DNA of 20,998 nucleotides from Oscillospiraceae bacterium (GCA_015067895.1 SVLP01000039.1:1-20998), one strand, 5' to 3'; numbered from the stretch's first letter, positions 1-5,275 are shown. Made by a program: numbers and translations. The notes: generated by a model not told the origin, from the sequence alone.

Positions 1-87
1 GCGTTTCAGCTCCTGCTGCTCCGACTTTGAAAGCCGGATGGTCAGTACAGTATCTCTTGGTTCGTCTGATTTCTTCCTGATTTTCAT
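1..87 (-). CDS. N-terminal fragment of a ribbon-helix-helix/MobC-like DNA-binding protein (runs off the left edge)
   Basis: The 29 codons read MKIRKKSDEPRDTVLTIRLS, then KSEQQELKR, and continue past the window edge. A basic start followed by a short beta strand (TVLTIRLS) and then the polar start of a helix (SEQQELKR) is the usual layout of ribbon-helix-helix proteins: CopG-type repressors, antitoxins, and MobC-like relaxosome accessory proteins. I chose the ATG at 87 over the one at 91, because the 91 frame gives a less plausible peptide. A weak GGTGG lies upstream. The gene sits at the end of an integrated element and has a promoter with palindromic operators about 100 bp upstream, so autoregulation or a role in mobilization is plausible. 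The C-terminus is not visible, so the family call is an inference. Confidence 0.5.
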   Translation of the reverse strand, partial: MKIRKKSDEPRDTVLTIRLSKSEQQELKR

Positions 88-184
88 ACATTTACCACCA
101 ATCTCATTCATTTTTACATCATTTTCTCATATCTAGTGGATTTTAAGCTCGTTTACAGGTACTTATTAACTTTTAGGGGAGAAA

Positions 185-223
185 CTGTAATTACAATATA
201 GCTGTAATTACACTTAAAGTCAA
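185..223 (-). promoter_or_regulatory. Promoter with two palindromic operators, reading left
   Basis: On the minus strand a -35 TTGACT (218-223) and a -10 TATATT (195-200) are separated by exactly 17 bp. Two copies of CTGTAATTACA lie at 185-195 and 202-212. Each holds the perfect 10-bp palindrome TGTAATTACA, and the copies start 17 bp apart. One copy fills the spacer and the other touches the downstream edge of the -10. This is a repressor-operator layout. The promoter would drive the fragmentary gene that starts at 87, with a leader of about 100 nt. The regulator is unknown; the ribbon-helix-helix protein itself is one candidate. Confidence 0.7.
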
Positions 224-239
224 GCATTTGTTTGTGAAT

Positions 240-750
240 TATCTGTAAACCGGGGCTTCTGCGTTGTACTGCCACGGCTCAGTAGTCGGAAGCTGGGCGC
301 AGGGGCGCATGGTGGACAGAGTACGAATGTAGGCCGGTGGTAGTCGTTACCGGGTCGCCCGCAGTCGTTCTCTTGGCGGTAGTCGGGGGCTGGGCTGGGC
401 GTATCTGCTCCCACGGAAGTCGGCAAGACCGGCGGGTCGGCGTTTCTGCCCCTTTTGGAGTGCGTACCGCCGCCTACCATGCGAGCCGCTGCGCTCTCGC
501 ATCTCCTCCCGGTAGCTGGGTGGCTCTGTCGGGCTGCTGGAGGTTGTCGGTGGGCTGACGATTCGGCGAAGCTCCGCAGCCTGTCGGCTGCTGGCTCCGC
601 CTCCGCTGTCGGTGCAGTGCGCCCGGTGGCGGCTCCCGCTCGCATCCGGGCGCAGCTGCTGCCGCCGCTGCCGTCCCCCCAGAACGCAGCAACCCCCACG
701 CCGGTGAGGGCGCAGGGGCTGGGCGTTGGCTATAACTGTGCGACTTGCTT
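240..750. other. GC-rich stretch with no convincing gene, inside the mobile-element end
   Basis: Open frames on both strands here translate to Arg/Pro/Ala/Ser-rich low-quality protein without ribosome binding sites, so I call none of them. The stretch is much richer in GC than the AT-rich 88-239 next to it. It has a 12-nt direct repeat GGGCGCAGGGGC near each end (295-306 and 708-719). Several AGTCG copies lie in 281-420, some within GTAGTCG, and a small stem GCGAG/CTCGC sits at 481-500. It could be a structured RNA, an origin of transfer upstream of mobilization genes, or a decayed gene. Sequence alone does not decide. Confidence 0.35.
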
Positions 751-900
751 CTAACACTTTCTAACACTTTTCTAACAAACTTCCATAGACCGATGTTTGG
801 GGTATATCGGTACATCCGTGTTTCCCAAACTTTTCCGGGACTAGATAGCACTAAATTCCGCTAAATTCCACAAGATTCCAACTGATTCCATTCCTTTCCC
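751..900. repeat. Two clusters of 10-bp-phased direct repeats next to the attachment core (probable integrase arm sites)
   Basis: At 751-770 the unit CTAACACTTT occurs twice in tandem, followed by a partial CTAACAAAC at 772-780. At 851-890 four consecutive 10-bp units end in ATTCC(A/G): CTAAATTCCG, CTAAATTCCA, CAAGATTCCA and ACTGATTCCA. A degraded fifth unit follows, and the series stops a few bases before the tRNA-derived core at 905. A spacing of one helical turn directly beside a tRNA 3' fragment fits arm-type sites of a tyrosine integrase or its excisionase. An inverted pair GTTTGGG/CCCAAAC (795-801/824-830) lies between the clusters. The binding role is inferred. Confidence 0.6.
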
Positions 901-904
901 AGAA

Positions 905-949
905 ATGGCATTCAAGAGGTCAGCGGTTCGATCCCGCTTATCTCCACCA
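905..949 (+). other. 3' part of a tRNA-Ala(GGC) gene: attachment-site core
   Basis: The 45 nt run from an anticodon loop ATGGCAT (anticodon GGC) through a T arm (AGCGG, TTCGATC, CCGCT) to an acceptor strand TATCTCC and an encoded ACCA. The match to a tRNA breaks exactly at the anticodon loop: the five bases upstream (CAGAA) cannot pair with TCAAG, and no D arm or 5' acceptor strand is present. This is what is left at the far end of an element integrated into the 3' half of a tRNA gene. The element lies to the left. The intact tRNA gene should lie beyond the window at its other end. Confidence 0.75.
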
Positions 950-975
950 AGACCAACCAAAAGGTTGGTCTTTTT
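950..975 (+). terminator. tRNA terminator
   Basis: Perfect 9-bp stem AGACCAACC/GGTTGGTCT around an AAAA loop, running into five T. It starts one base after the CCA end of the tRNA fragment, so it is the original host tRNA terminator. Confidence 0.85.
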
Positions 976-1010
976 CGTTTGCCGAGAGTCTTTCAGGCAA
1001 ACAAACAACA

Positions 1011-1037
1011 GCACTTCGATCCCGCTTATCTCCACCA
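1011..1037 (+). pseudogene. Second tRNA 3'-end remnant
   Basis: GCACTTCGATCCCGC followed by TTATCTCCACCA repeats the T arm, acceptor strand and CCA of the fragment at 905-949. The 5' side of the T stem is damaged (GCAC instead of GCGG), and no anticodon arm precedes it. It cannot form a tRNA. Confidence 0.8.
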
Positions 1038-1070
1038 ACTCCGGAAAACGTCAAGTTTTCCGGAGTTTTT
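1038..1070 (+). terminator. Terminator-like hairpin after the second tRNA remnant
   Basis: Perfect 12-bp stem ACTCCGGAAAAC/GTTTTCCGGAGT (1038-1049/1055-1066) with loop GTCAA, followed by a T run. Its sequence is unrelated to the hairpins after the first and third remnants, although it sits in the same place. Confidence 0.85.
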
Positions 1071-1107
1071 CTTGTATCTTGAGAGCCTTTCAGGCAAACA
1101 AACAACA

Positions 1108-1134
1108 GCGGTTTGATCCTGCTTATTACCACCA
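1108..1134 (+). pseudogene. Third, more decayed tRNA 3'-end remnant
   Basis: GCGGTTTGATCCTGC followed by TTATTACCACCA keeps the T-arm/acceptor/CCA pattern with three substitutions relative to the first copy. It follows the second copy of the 29-nt repeat. Confidence 0.75.
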
Positions 1135-1163
1135 AAAGACCTGAAATCACAAGATTTCAGGTC
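1134..1163 (-). terminator. Hairpin terminator, copy 1
   Basis: Perfect 11-bp stem GACCTGAAATC/GATTTCAGGTC with loop ACAA at 1138-1163. Flanking A residues at 1134-1137 give a U run only for minus-strand transcripts. It would stop transcripts coming from the reductase pair at 1390-2719. An identical hairpin lies at 1345-1370. Confidence 0.65.
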
Positions 1164-1193
1164 TCAGATTGCAGAAAAACCTCAAAATTTGGA

Positions 1194-1326
1194 TGTCATC
1201 GCGAACCAGTCCTCAGACTGGTGTGGCGATCTCCTAAAAAGAGCGAAAAATGCCAGATTACCAACTGAAAATGTTCAAGAATCTGGGAGATTGCCACGCC
1301 AGTGTGCGCACTGGCTCGCAATGACA
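1194..1326. repeat. Imperfect inverted-repeat (REP/MITE-like) element
   Basis: Two 41-nt arms (1194-1234 and 1286-1326) are inverted copies matching at 34 of 41 positions, with termini TGTCAT(C/T)GCGA and GCGATCTCC/GCAATCTCC. Each arm also contains its own small palindrome (CCAGT...ACTGG). The 51-nt centre has no coding capacity. The form is that of a non-autonomous palindromic repeat, and I believe similar sequences are common in gut Clostridia genomes. It lies between two identical copies of a terminator hairpin. Confidence 0.8.
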
Positions 1327-1344
1327 CGTTTTTCGACACGCTGA

Positions 1345-1374
1345 GACCTGAAATCACAAGATTTCAGGTCTTTT
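1345..1374 (+). terminator. Hairpin terminator, copy 2
   Basis: The same GACCTGAAATC/GATTTCAGGTC hairpin as at 1138-1163, here with TTTT on the right side, so it terminates plus-strand transcripts. Together with copy 1 it looks like one bidirectional terminator split by the inverted-repeat element between them. Confidence 0.7.
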
Positions 1375-1389
1375 GAGCCCTTCGCTTCT

Positions 1390-2004
1390 TTACCGAATGA
1401 AATTCGTAAACTTCCCCTGTTCCCTCTCGGGCAGGCCGAATTTCTCCTTACCCAACTCGATGGACTTCATCAGAAAGCTCATATTCCGGGCCAGGGTGCG
1501 CATGGTCTGCATGCCCTCCTCGTCCCGGGCTGCTTCGCCGGGGGCGCCGCCGTGGACGGAGTTCCAGTACTGGCTGGAGGCCACAGGCATGCCGCTGATG
1601 GTGAAATACTTGTTCAGCTGGTCAAAGGTTGCGGAGCAGCCGCCCCGGCGGGCCACGGCGACGCTGGCGCCCACCTTCATCCGCTTGTCGAAGCGGGTGC
1701 TGTAGAACAGCCGATCCAGTACGGCGGTCAGCGTGGCGTTGGCCGAGGCATAGTACACGGGGCTGGCCGCCACCAGTCCGTCAGCCGCTTCCAGCTTGGG
1801 CGCCAGCTCGTTGACCACATCGTCAAAGACGCACTTGCCCGTCTTGCAGCCGCCGCAGGCGATGCAGCCCCGAACCGGCAGATGCCCCACCTGGACGATC
1901 TCCGCCTCGATGCCCTCCCCTTCAAAGACGGCCTTCATTTCCGCCAGGGCTGCGGCGGTGTTGCCGCCGGACTTCGGGCTTCCGTTCAACATCAATACCT
2001 TCAT
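1390..2004 (-). CDS. NADPH-dependent FMN reductase / iron-sulfur flavoprotein-like protein
   Basis: This 204-residue protein has the flavodoxin-like start MKVLMLNGSPKSGGNT, whose loop at residues 8-15 binds the FMN phosphate. Cys47, Cys50, Cys53 and Cys58 form C-x2-C-x2-C-x4-C, the compact cysteine motif of archaeal and clostridial iron-sulfur flavoproteins, which carry a 4Fe-4S cluster beside FMN. ASPVYYASANATLTAVLDRL is the usual segment lining the flavin. It probably shuttles electrons or reduces quinones or oxidants in the cytoplasm. AGGAGGG lies about 7 nt before the ATG. The stop of the upstream reductase and this ATG are one base apart (TGA-T-ATG), so the two genes are translationally coupled. 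Redox partners are unknown, though a rubredoxin lies nearby. Confidence 0.85.
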   Translation of the reverse strand: MKVLMLNGSPKSGGNTAAALAEMKAVFEGEGIEAEIVQVGHLPVRGCIACGGCKTGKCVFDDVVNELAPKLEAADGLVAASPVYYASANATLTAVLDRLFYSTRFDKRMKVGASVAVARRGGCSATFDQLNKYFTISGMPVASSQYWNSVHGGAPGEAARDEEGMQTMRTLARNMSFLMKSIELGKEKFGLPEREQGKFTNFIR

Positions 2005-2005
2005 A

Positions 2006-2719
2006 TCAGGCCCTCCTGTAATGCATCCAGAGGATGCCGTCGTAGCTCTTTACCTCTTCCAGATGGTATTCCTCCACCCGGCTGTCCATGCACAGCGTAC
2101 TGCCCTCTCCGCCGATGACCGGATCCACCACCAGGCTCAGCTCGTCGATGACCCCTTCCCGCTGGAAGGCTCCGTTGAGGATGCTGCCGCCCTCCAGCAG
2201 GAGCGTTTGCATCCCCACCACATTTTTCAGCTTGAACAGGGCGAATTCCACATCGATCTCCGTTTCTCCGGCGAAGATATAGGGGATCTTCTTTTCCTCC
2301 AGATAGCTTAAGAATCGGGGATCCACCTGCTTGGTCAGCACCTCGATGATCCGGGCCTTGTCGTACCCCGGATCGCCGTCCGGGTCGACGATGCGGTTGT
2401 GCTTCCAGCCCAGCCGTCCGTGGGGGTCAAAGGCCACGGCGTAGGGCGGCTCCATGTCGTCGAACATGCAGTCCATCCAGACCGGATCCGGCTGCACCTC
2501 CGGATAGCCCGTCAGCTCCGGATACCAGCCGCCGGTGAAGCTGCCCTCCATGGTCACCCGCCCGCAGGCGAAGCCGTCGGCCTTATAGTTTCGGTTGATC
2601 TCGTAATATACCTCGCTGGCCGGGCTGTGGCTGTCCCGGCTCAGATGCTCGCCGGTGACCTTGCCGTCCAGAGAGATCGTCATGTGGCAGATCACATGGG
2701 TGCGATGGTCGTGCTCCAT
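2006..2719 (-). CDS. RibD C-terminal-domain / dihydrofolate-reductase-like protein
   Basis: The 237-residue product has the family's opening, HVICHMTISLDGKVTG (residues 8-23), and its C-terminal signature LLLEGGSILNGAFQREGVID (173-192) followed by ELSLVVDPVIGGEG. These match the reductase domain of RibD and related stand-alone NAD(P)H reductases. The true substrate is unknown, since no other riboflavin genes are present. I start it at 2719 (MEHDH) because GGGAGGA lies 6-7 nt upstream. The frame stays open to 2845, but that extension would cross the promoter at 2774-2802 and has no ribosome binding site. It is the first gene of a two-gene operon with the flavoprotein at 1390-2004. Confidence 0.85.
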   Translation of the reverse strand: MEHDHRTHVICHMTISLDGKVTGEHLSRDSHSPASEVYYEINRNYKADGFACGRVTMEGSFTGGWYPELTGYPEVQPDPVWMDCMFDDMEPPYAVAFDPHGRLGWKHNRIVDPDGDPGYDKARIIEVLTKQVDPRFLSYLEEKKIPYIFAGETEIDVEFALFKLKNVVGMQTLLLEGGSILNGAFQREGVIDELSLVVDPVIGGEGSTLCMDSRVEEYHLEEVKSYDGILWMHYRRA

Positions 2720-2745
2720 ATCCATTCCTCCCGTTGTACAAAACA

Positions 2746-2763
2746 GGCGGCCCGCAGGCCGCC
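2746..2763 (-). promoter_or_regulatory. GC-rich hairpin in the reductase leader
   Basis: Stem GGCGGCC/GGCCGCC with a 4-nt loop. It sits between the predicted transcription start (about 2767) and the ribosome binding site, and the minus-strand transcript reads TGTTTTG right after it. It may stabilise the 5' end or attenuate transcription; there is no evidence for a ligand. Confidence 0.5.
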
Positions 2764-2773
2764 CAACATATTT

Positions 2774-2802
2774 ATCATACCATATCCGAACGCTTCTGTA
2801 AA
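2774..2802 (-). promoter_or_regulatory. Sigma-A promoter for the reductase/flavoprotein operon
   Basis: -35 TTTACA (2797-2802), 17-bp spacer, -10 TATGAT (2774-2779) with an extended TGG before it. It lies 55-83 bp upstream of the chosen start at 2719. Confidence 0.8.
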
Positions 2803-2851
2803 TCCGCTCTTTCTCCAAGATTTTGTGTCTTTCTTTATGGAACATCCCAAC

Positions 2852-2880
2852 TTGAAAAATGCCGTTTCCGGAGTTATCAT
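2852..2880 (+). promoter_or_regulatory. Sigma-A promoter of a very short transcription unit
   Basis: -35 TTGAAA (2852-2857), 17-bp spacer, -10 TATCAT (2875-2880). It diverges from the reductase promoter. Transcription would begin near 2887 and meet a terminator hairpin ending at 3021, giving an RNA of about 140 nt. Confidence 0.7.
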
Positions 2881-2906
2881 AAAGCTACAAAAAAGGAGTG
2901 AGTCCA

Positions 2907-3005
2907 ATGTACTAAGCAACTCCCAAATCTATAGAAAGCAGAGGTTACGTAAATGATGGAACCCAACAATTGCATGGAATGACCCCTGATCTTCGAAGTG
3001 ATTAG
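2907..3005 (+). pseudogene. Micro-ORF interrupted by an in-frame TAA after two codons, or an sRNA
   Basis: A near-ideal ribosome binding site (AAAAAAGGAGTGAG) precedes ATG TAC TAA at 2907-2915. In the same frame the sequence then stays open for 29 codons. It reads ATPKSIESRG and YVNDGTQQLHGMTPDLRSD, has protein-like composition, and stops at TAG (3003-3005) inside the loop of the terminator hairpin. A dedicated promoter (2852-2880) and terminator (2982-3030) frame it. Possible readings are a small-protein gene broken by a recent nonsense change, a small regulatory RNA whose open frame is chance, or a leader. I do not recognise the peptide family. Confidence 0.4.
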
Positions 3006-3030
3006 TCGAAGGATCAGGGGTTATTTCTTT
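2982..3030 (+). terminator. Terminator of the short transcription unit
   Basis: Stem ACCCCTGATC plus TTCGA pairs with TCGAA plus GATCAGGGGT (2982-2996/3006-3021, one bulged G), followed by TATTTCTTTT. Confidence 0.85.
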
Positions 3031-3074
3031 TGGGTATTCGCTCCGAAAGGGGCGTTTTTTATTCGGGCAACAGC

Positions 3075-3116
3075 AAAATGGGCGGCTCCCTGTCGGAAGC
3101 CGCCCGTTTTGTTTTT
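3075..3116. terminator. Bidirectional terminator downstream of rubredoxin
   Basis: Stem GGGCGGCT/AGCCGCCC (3080-3087/3098-3105). AAAA lies on the left, giving a U run for minus transcripts, and TTTTGTTTTT on the right. It terminates the rubredoxin gene. Confidence 0.85.
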
Positions 3117-3118
3117 GC

Positions 3119-3274
3119 TTACTCCTGGCTGAACTGATCCTTGCCCACCATGCACAGGGGGCACTCGAAGTCCTCGGGGATGTCCTCCCAGCGGGTGCCG
3201 GGGGCGATGCCGCCCTCGGGGTAGCCCTCAGCCTCGTTGTATTCCCAGCCACAAACGTCGCAAACATATTTCAT
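3119..3274 (-). CDS. Rubredoxin
   Basis: The 51-residue product begins [20 protein letters not shown] and has the two iron-ligand pairs of rubredoxins: Cys5/Cys8 in CDVCG and Cys38/Cys41 in CPLC. The aromatic core residues (Tyr12, Trp29, Phe36) and the [20 protein letters not shown] stretch are typical, and 51 residues is close to the family's usual 52-54. It binds one iron in an FeS4 site and passes single electrons in the cytoplasm, in anaerobes often to oxygen- or peroxide-detoxifying flavoproteins. AAGGAGGAA lies upstream of the ATG. It is monocistronic, with an extended -10 at 3326-3334 and a terminator at 3080-3105. The flavoprotein at 1390-2004 is a possible partner, but nothing proves it. 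Confidence 0.97.
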   Translation of the reverse strand: MKYVCDVCGWEYNEAEGYPEGGIAPGTRWEDIPEDFECPLCMVGKDQFSQE

Positions 3275-3325
3275 AAGTTGTTCCTCCTTGATTTTGAAGT
3301 AGTATTTGTTTTTCTTTGTGGCTTT

Positions 3326-3334
3326 ATTCTAGCA
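3326..3334 (-). promoter_or_regulatory. Extended -10 promoter element of rubredoxin
   Basis: TGCTAGAAT on the minus strand (TG-n-TAGAAT). No clear -35 is visible, which is usual for extended -10 promoters. It gives a leader of about 45 nt. Confidence 0.5.
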
Positions 3335-3389
3335 CAGCGGAGGAATGGCTTCTGTGACTTTCTCACGGAAGGGGATCACATACATCGTT

Positions 3390-4007
3390 TCAGCACTCCA
3401 GCTTCGCATAATCGGGCAGCCAGAAGATCATGACCCGCTCCCTGGGATCATTCCCCGGGAAGAGATCCCCGCATTCGATCTCGTCATAAAATTCCAGCTC
3501 CTCCACGGTCATCAGGTAGGCAATAAATTCATCGGAGGGATAATAGAAGAACAGGAAGATGTCCCGTGGGGCTTCATACCAGGATTCGAGGATCCGGGCG
3601 CACACAGCCTGCAGGATCTCCACGGAGAAGGGGTTGAAAAAATAGCACCGGTTCACCTCCGGCGGCAGGGCGTATTCCTCCGCCCGGGTCAGCAGGAAGT
3701 CGGGCTTGATCCGGGAGATGGTGGTCTGCCGGTTTTCCATCGCGCCCGCGTAAATATGCTCGTCATATTCGATGCCGATGGTCTGCGCCTTCGTCCGGTA
3801 GGACAGAAAAAAGCCCACCCGGCCCTTGCCGCAGCCGTAGTCCAGCACCACATCCCCCTCCCGGAAAAAGCCGCTTTCCGCCATCCGCTCCAGGACGGAG
3901 TAGGGCGTGGGCTCGTAGGGGTGGTGATATTCGTCCGCGCCCGTGTCATCCCGGCCGGTGGTTTTGATCTGCAGAGATAAGTCCCATGCGTGTTCCTTGT
4001 CTGTCAT
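3390..4007 (-). CDS. Class I SAM-dependent methyltransferase
   Basis: In this 205-residue protein, VVLDYGCGKGRVG (residues 53-65) is motif I, the glycine-rich SAM loop. GIEYDE (78-83) is the acidic ribose-binding motif. CYFFNPFS (121-128) replaces the usual motif IV and resembles the NPF/NPPF active-site motif of amino-group methyltransferases. The substrate cannot be named. The start at 4007 (MTDKEHAW) is preceded by GGAGGACAGCA. Reading on to 4127 would add 40 unlikely residues that overlap the promoter at 4104-4132. It diverges from the nuclease-like gene at 4212. Confidence 0.85.
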   Translation of the reverse strand: MTDKEHAWDLSLQIKTTGRDDTGADEYHHPYEPTPYSVLERMAESGFFREGDVVLDYGCGKGRVGFFLSYRTKAQTIGIEYDEHIYAGAMENRQTTISRIKPDFLLTRAEEYALPPEVNRCYFFNPFSVEILQAVCARILESWYEAPRDIFLFFYYPSDEFIAYLMTVEELEFYDEIECGDLFPGNDPRERVMIFWLPDYAKLEC

Positions 4008-4103
4008 TGCTGTCCTCCGTCGATCATTCAAACTGCAGGGGACGGCCTCCGCGCCGTCATGGGCACCAGCTGAATATCCAACGTGCCTCCCCCCTTTTTG
4101 TTC

Positions 4104-4132
4104 AGTATACCATCCACGGCAGGGCATTGCAA
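4104..4132 (-). promoter_or_regulatory. Promoter of the methyltransferase gene
   Basis: -35 TTGCAA (4127-4132), 17-bp spacer ending in TGG, -10 TATACT (4104-4109). Confidence 0.75.
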
Positions 4133-4170
4133 TATGGCAAGTACCTCTTTCCTTTTTGCCGGAAATGCGC

Positions 4171-4176
4171 TATAAT
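4171..4176 (+). promoter_or_regulatory. -10 element for the nuclease-like/peptidase genes
   Basis: A perfect TATAAT lies 36 bp before the ATG at 4212. The -35 region at the proper distance is weak (TTTCCT). It diverges from the methyltransferase promoter. Confidence 0.55.
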
Positions 4177-4211
4177 ACCCCCAACGAGCATCCCACGGAA
4201 GGAGCATCCCC

Positions 4212-5228
4212 ATGGACGAACAGCTTCAGATCATCCAGAATCCCCAGGAGACTTACTCCACCATCCGCCAGTCCATCGTGCAGGCACAGCATCGGATGTC
4301 CGCCGCCGTCAATGCCGCCATGGTCACGGCCTACTGGGAGGTGGGCGAGCAGATCTACAAAGCCTGCAGCGAAAACGACCGGGCGGGCTACGGCAAACGC
4401 CTGCTGCAATATCTGTCCGAACAGCTCACCGCCGAGTTCGGCAAGGGCTTCGACGAGACCAATCTGCGCAAGATGCGTCAATTCTATACGGTGTTCCCAA
4501 ATCGAGACACACTGTGTCTTGAATTGAGCTGGTCACACTACCGGCTGCTGATGCGGCTCCCCAACGAAACGGAGCGGGCTTTCTATGCCGAGGAGTGCGC
4601 CAAGTCCGGCTGGAGCGTCCGCCAGCTGGAGCGGCAGATCCACACCATGTACTACCAGCGGATCCTGGCCAGTCAGGACAAGGCCGCCGTGGCCGCCGAG
4701 ATCCAGACCACCGAGCCCAAGCCCGAATATGAGAAGATCGTCAAGGATCCCTATGTGATGGAATTCCTCCAGCTCAAGCCCGACACCCATGTCTACGAGG
4801 GCGAGCTGGAGCAGGCCCTCATCAACCATTTGCAGCAGTTCCTGCTGGAGCTGGGACGGGGCTTCTCCTTCGTGGCCAGACAGCGGCGGTTCACTCTGGA
4901 CGGGCAGAACTTCTTCATCGATCTGGTGTTCTACAACTACATCCTCAAATGCTTCGTGCTGATCGACCTGAAGATGGGCCAGCTGACCCACCAGGACATC
5001 GGACAGATGCAGATGTATGTGAACTACTACACCCGTGAGCTGATGAACGAGGGCGACAACCCGCCCATCGGCATCGTCCTGTGCGCCGACAAGAGCGACG
5101 CCGTGGTGCGCTACACCCTGCCGGAAAACAACAGCCAGATCTTCGCCTCCAAGTATTTCACCTACCTGCCCACTGAGGAGGAGCTGAAACGGGAGCTGCG
5201 ATTGGACGAGTTCCGGGAACTGGAATAA
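4212..5228 (+). CDS. YhcG/DUF1016-family PD-(D/E)XK nuclease-like protein
   Basis: This 338-residue protein has two parts. The helical N-terminal part (about 15-155) shows the DUF1016 pattern: TAYWEVGEQIY at 39-49, YGKRLLQYLSEQLTAEFGKG at 60-79, LRKMRQFY, then LSWSHYRLLMRL at 105-116. The C-terminal part (about 175-335) has the nuclease fold, with FFIDLVFYN (234-242, candidate Asp237) and FVLIDLKMG (248-256, Asp252 and Lys254 as the E/D-x-K pair). Glu198 or Glu200 could be the upstream acid. All the core residues are present, so it may be active. The family is widespread near mobile or restriction genes, but its biological role is not settled. GGAAGGAGCATCCCC gives the start. The M13 peptidase follows after 47 bp, probably in the same transcript. 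Confidence 0.88.
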   Translation: MDEQLQIIQNPQETYSTIRQSIVQAQHRMSAAVNAAMVTAYWEVGEQIYKACSENDRAGYGKRLLQYLSEQLTAEFGKGFDETNLRKMRQFYTVFPNRDTLCLELSWSHYRLLMRLPNETERAFYAEECAKSGWSVRQLERQIHTMYYQRILASQDKAAVAAEIQTTEPKPEYEKIVKDPYVMEFLQLKPDTHVYEGELEQALINHLQQFLLELGRGFSFVARQRRFTLDGQNFFIDLVFYNYILKCFVLIDLKMGQLTHQDIGQMQMYVNYYTRELMNEGDNPPIGIVLCADKSDAVVRYTLPENNSQIFASKYFTYLPTEEELKRELRLDEFRELE

Positions 5229-5275
5229 TCCTGCTTATTCATGAAACATTTCTTATTTACAGAAGGGAGATATTT

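Larger units (their letters stand above)
984..1109 (+). repeat. 29-nt direct repeat at the start of each of two further tRNA-remnant units
   Basis: A 29-nt sequence beginning GAGAG(T/C)CTTTCAGGC and ending ACAACAGC occurs at 984-1012 and 1081-1109 with a single mismatch, a spacing of 97 bp. Each copy runs straight into a tRNA 3' remnant. Only two copies exist and they are separated by a terminator hairpin, so this is not a CRISPR array. Confidence 0.85.

Noticed and set aside
220..757. Open frames on both strands in the GC-rich island
   Set aside because: They are Arg/Pro/Ser/Ala-rich, have no ribosome binding sites, overlap each other, and none resembles a protein family.
984..1134. Possible CRISPR array or toxin-antitoxin style repeats
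   Set aside because: There are only two copies of the 29-nt repeat, and what lies between them is a tRNA remnant and a terminator, not spacers of equal size.
2720..2845. Longer N-terminus for the RibD-C-like reductase
   Set aside because: The extension crosses a good promoter and a leader hairpin, and only the start at 2719 has a correctly spaced ribosome binding site.
2929..3267. 112-codon minus-strand frame over the rubredoxin gene
   Set aside because: It is an out-of-frame shadow. The rubredoxin frame (3119-3274) has all four cysteines and a ribosome binding site.
4008..4127. Longer N-terminus for the methyltransferase
   Set aside because: The extra 40 residues look untranslated, overlap the promoter at 4104-4132, and GGAGGA lies just before the ATG at 4007.
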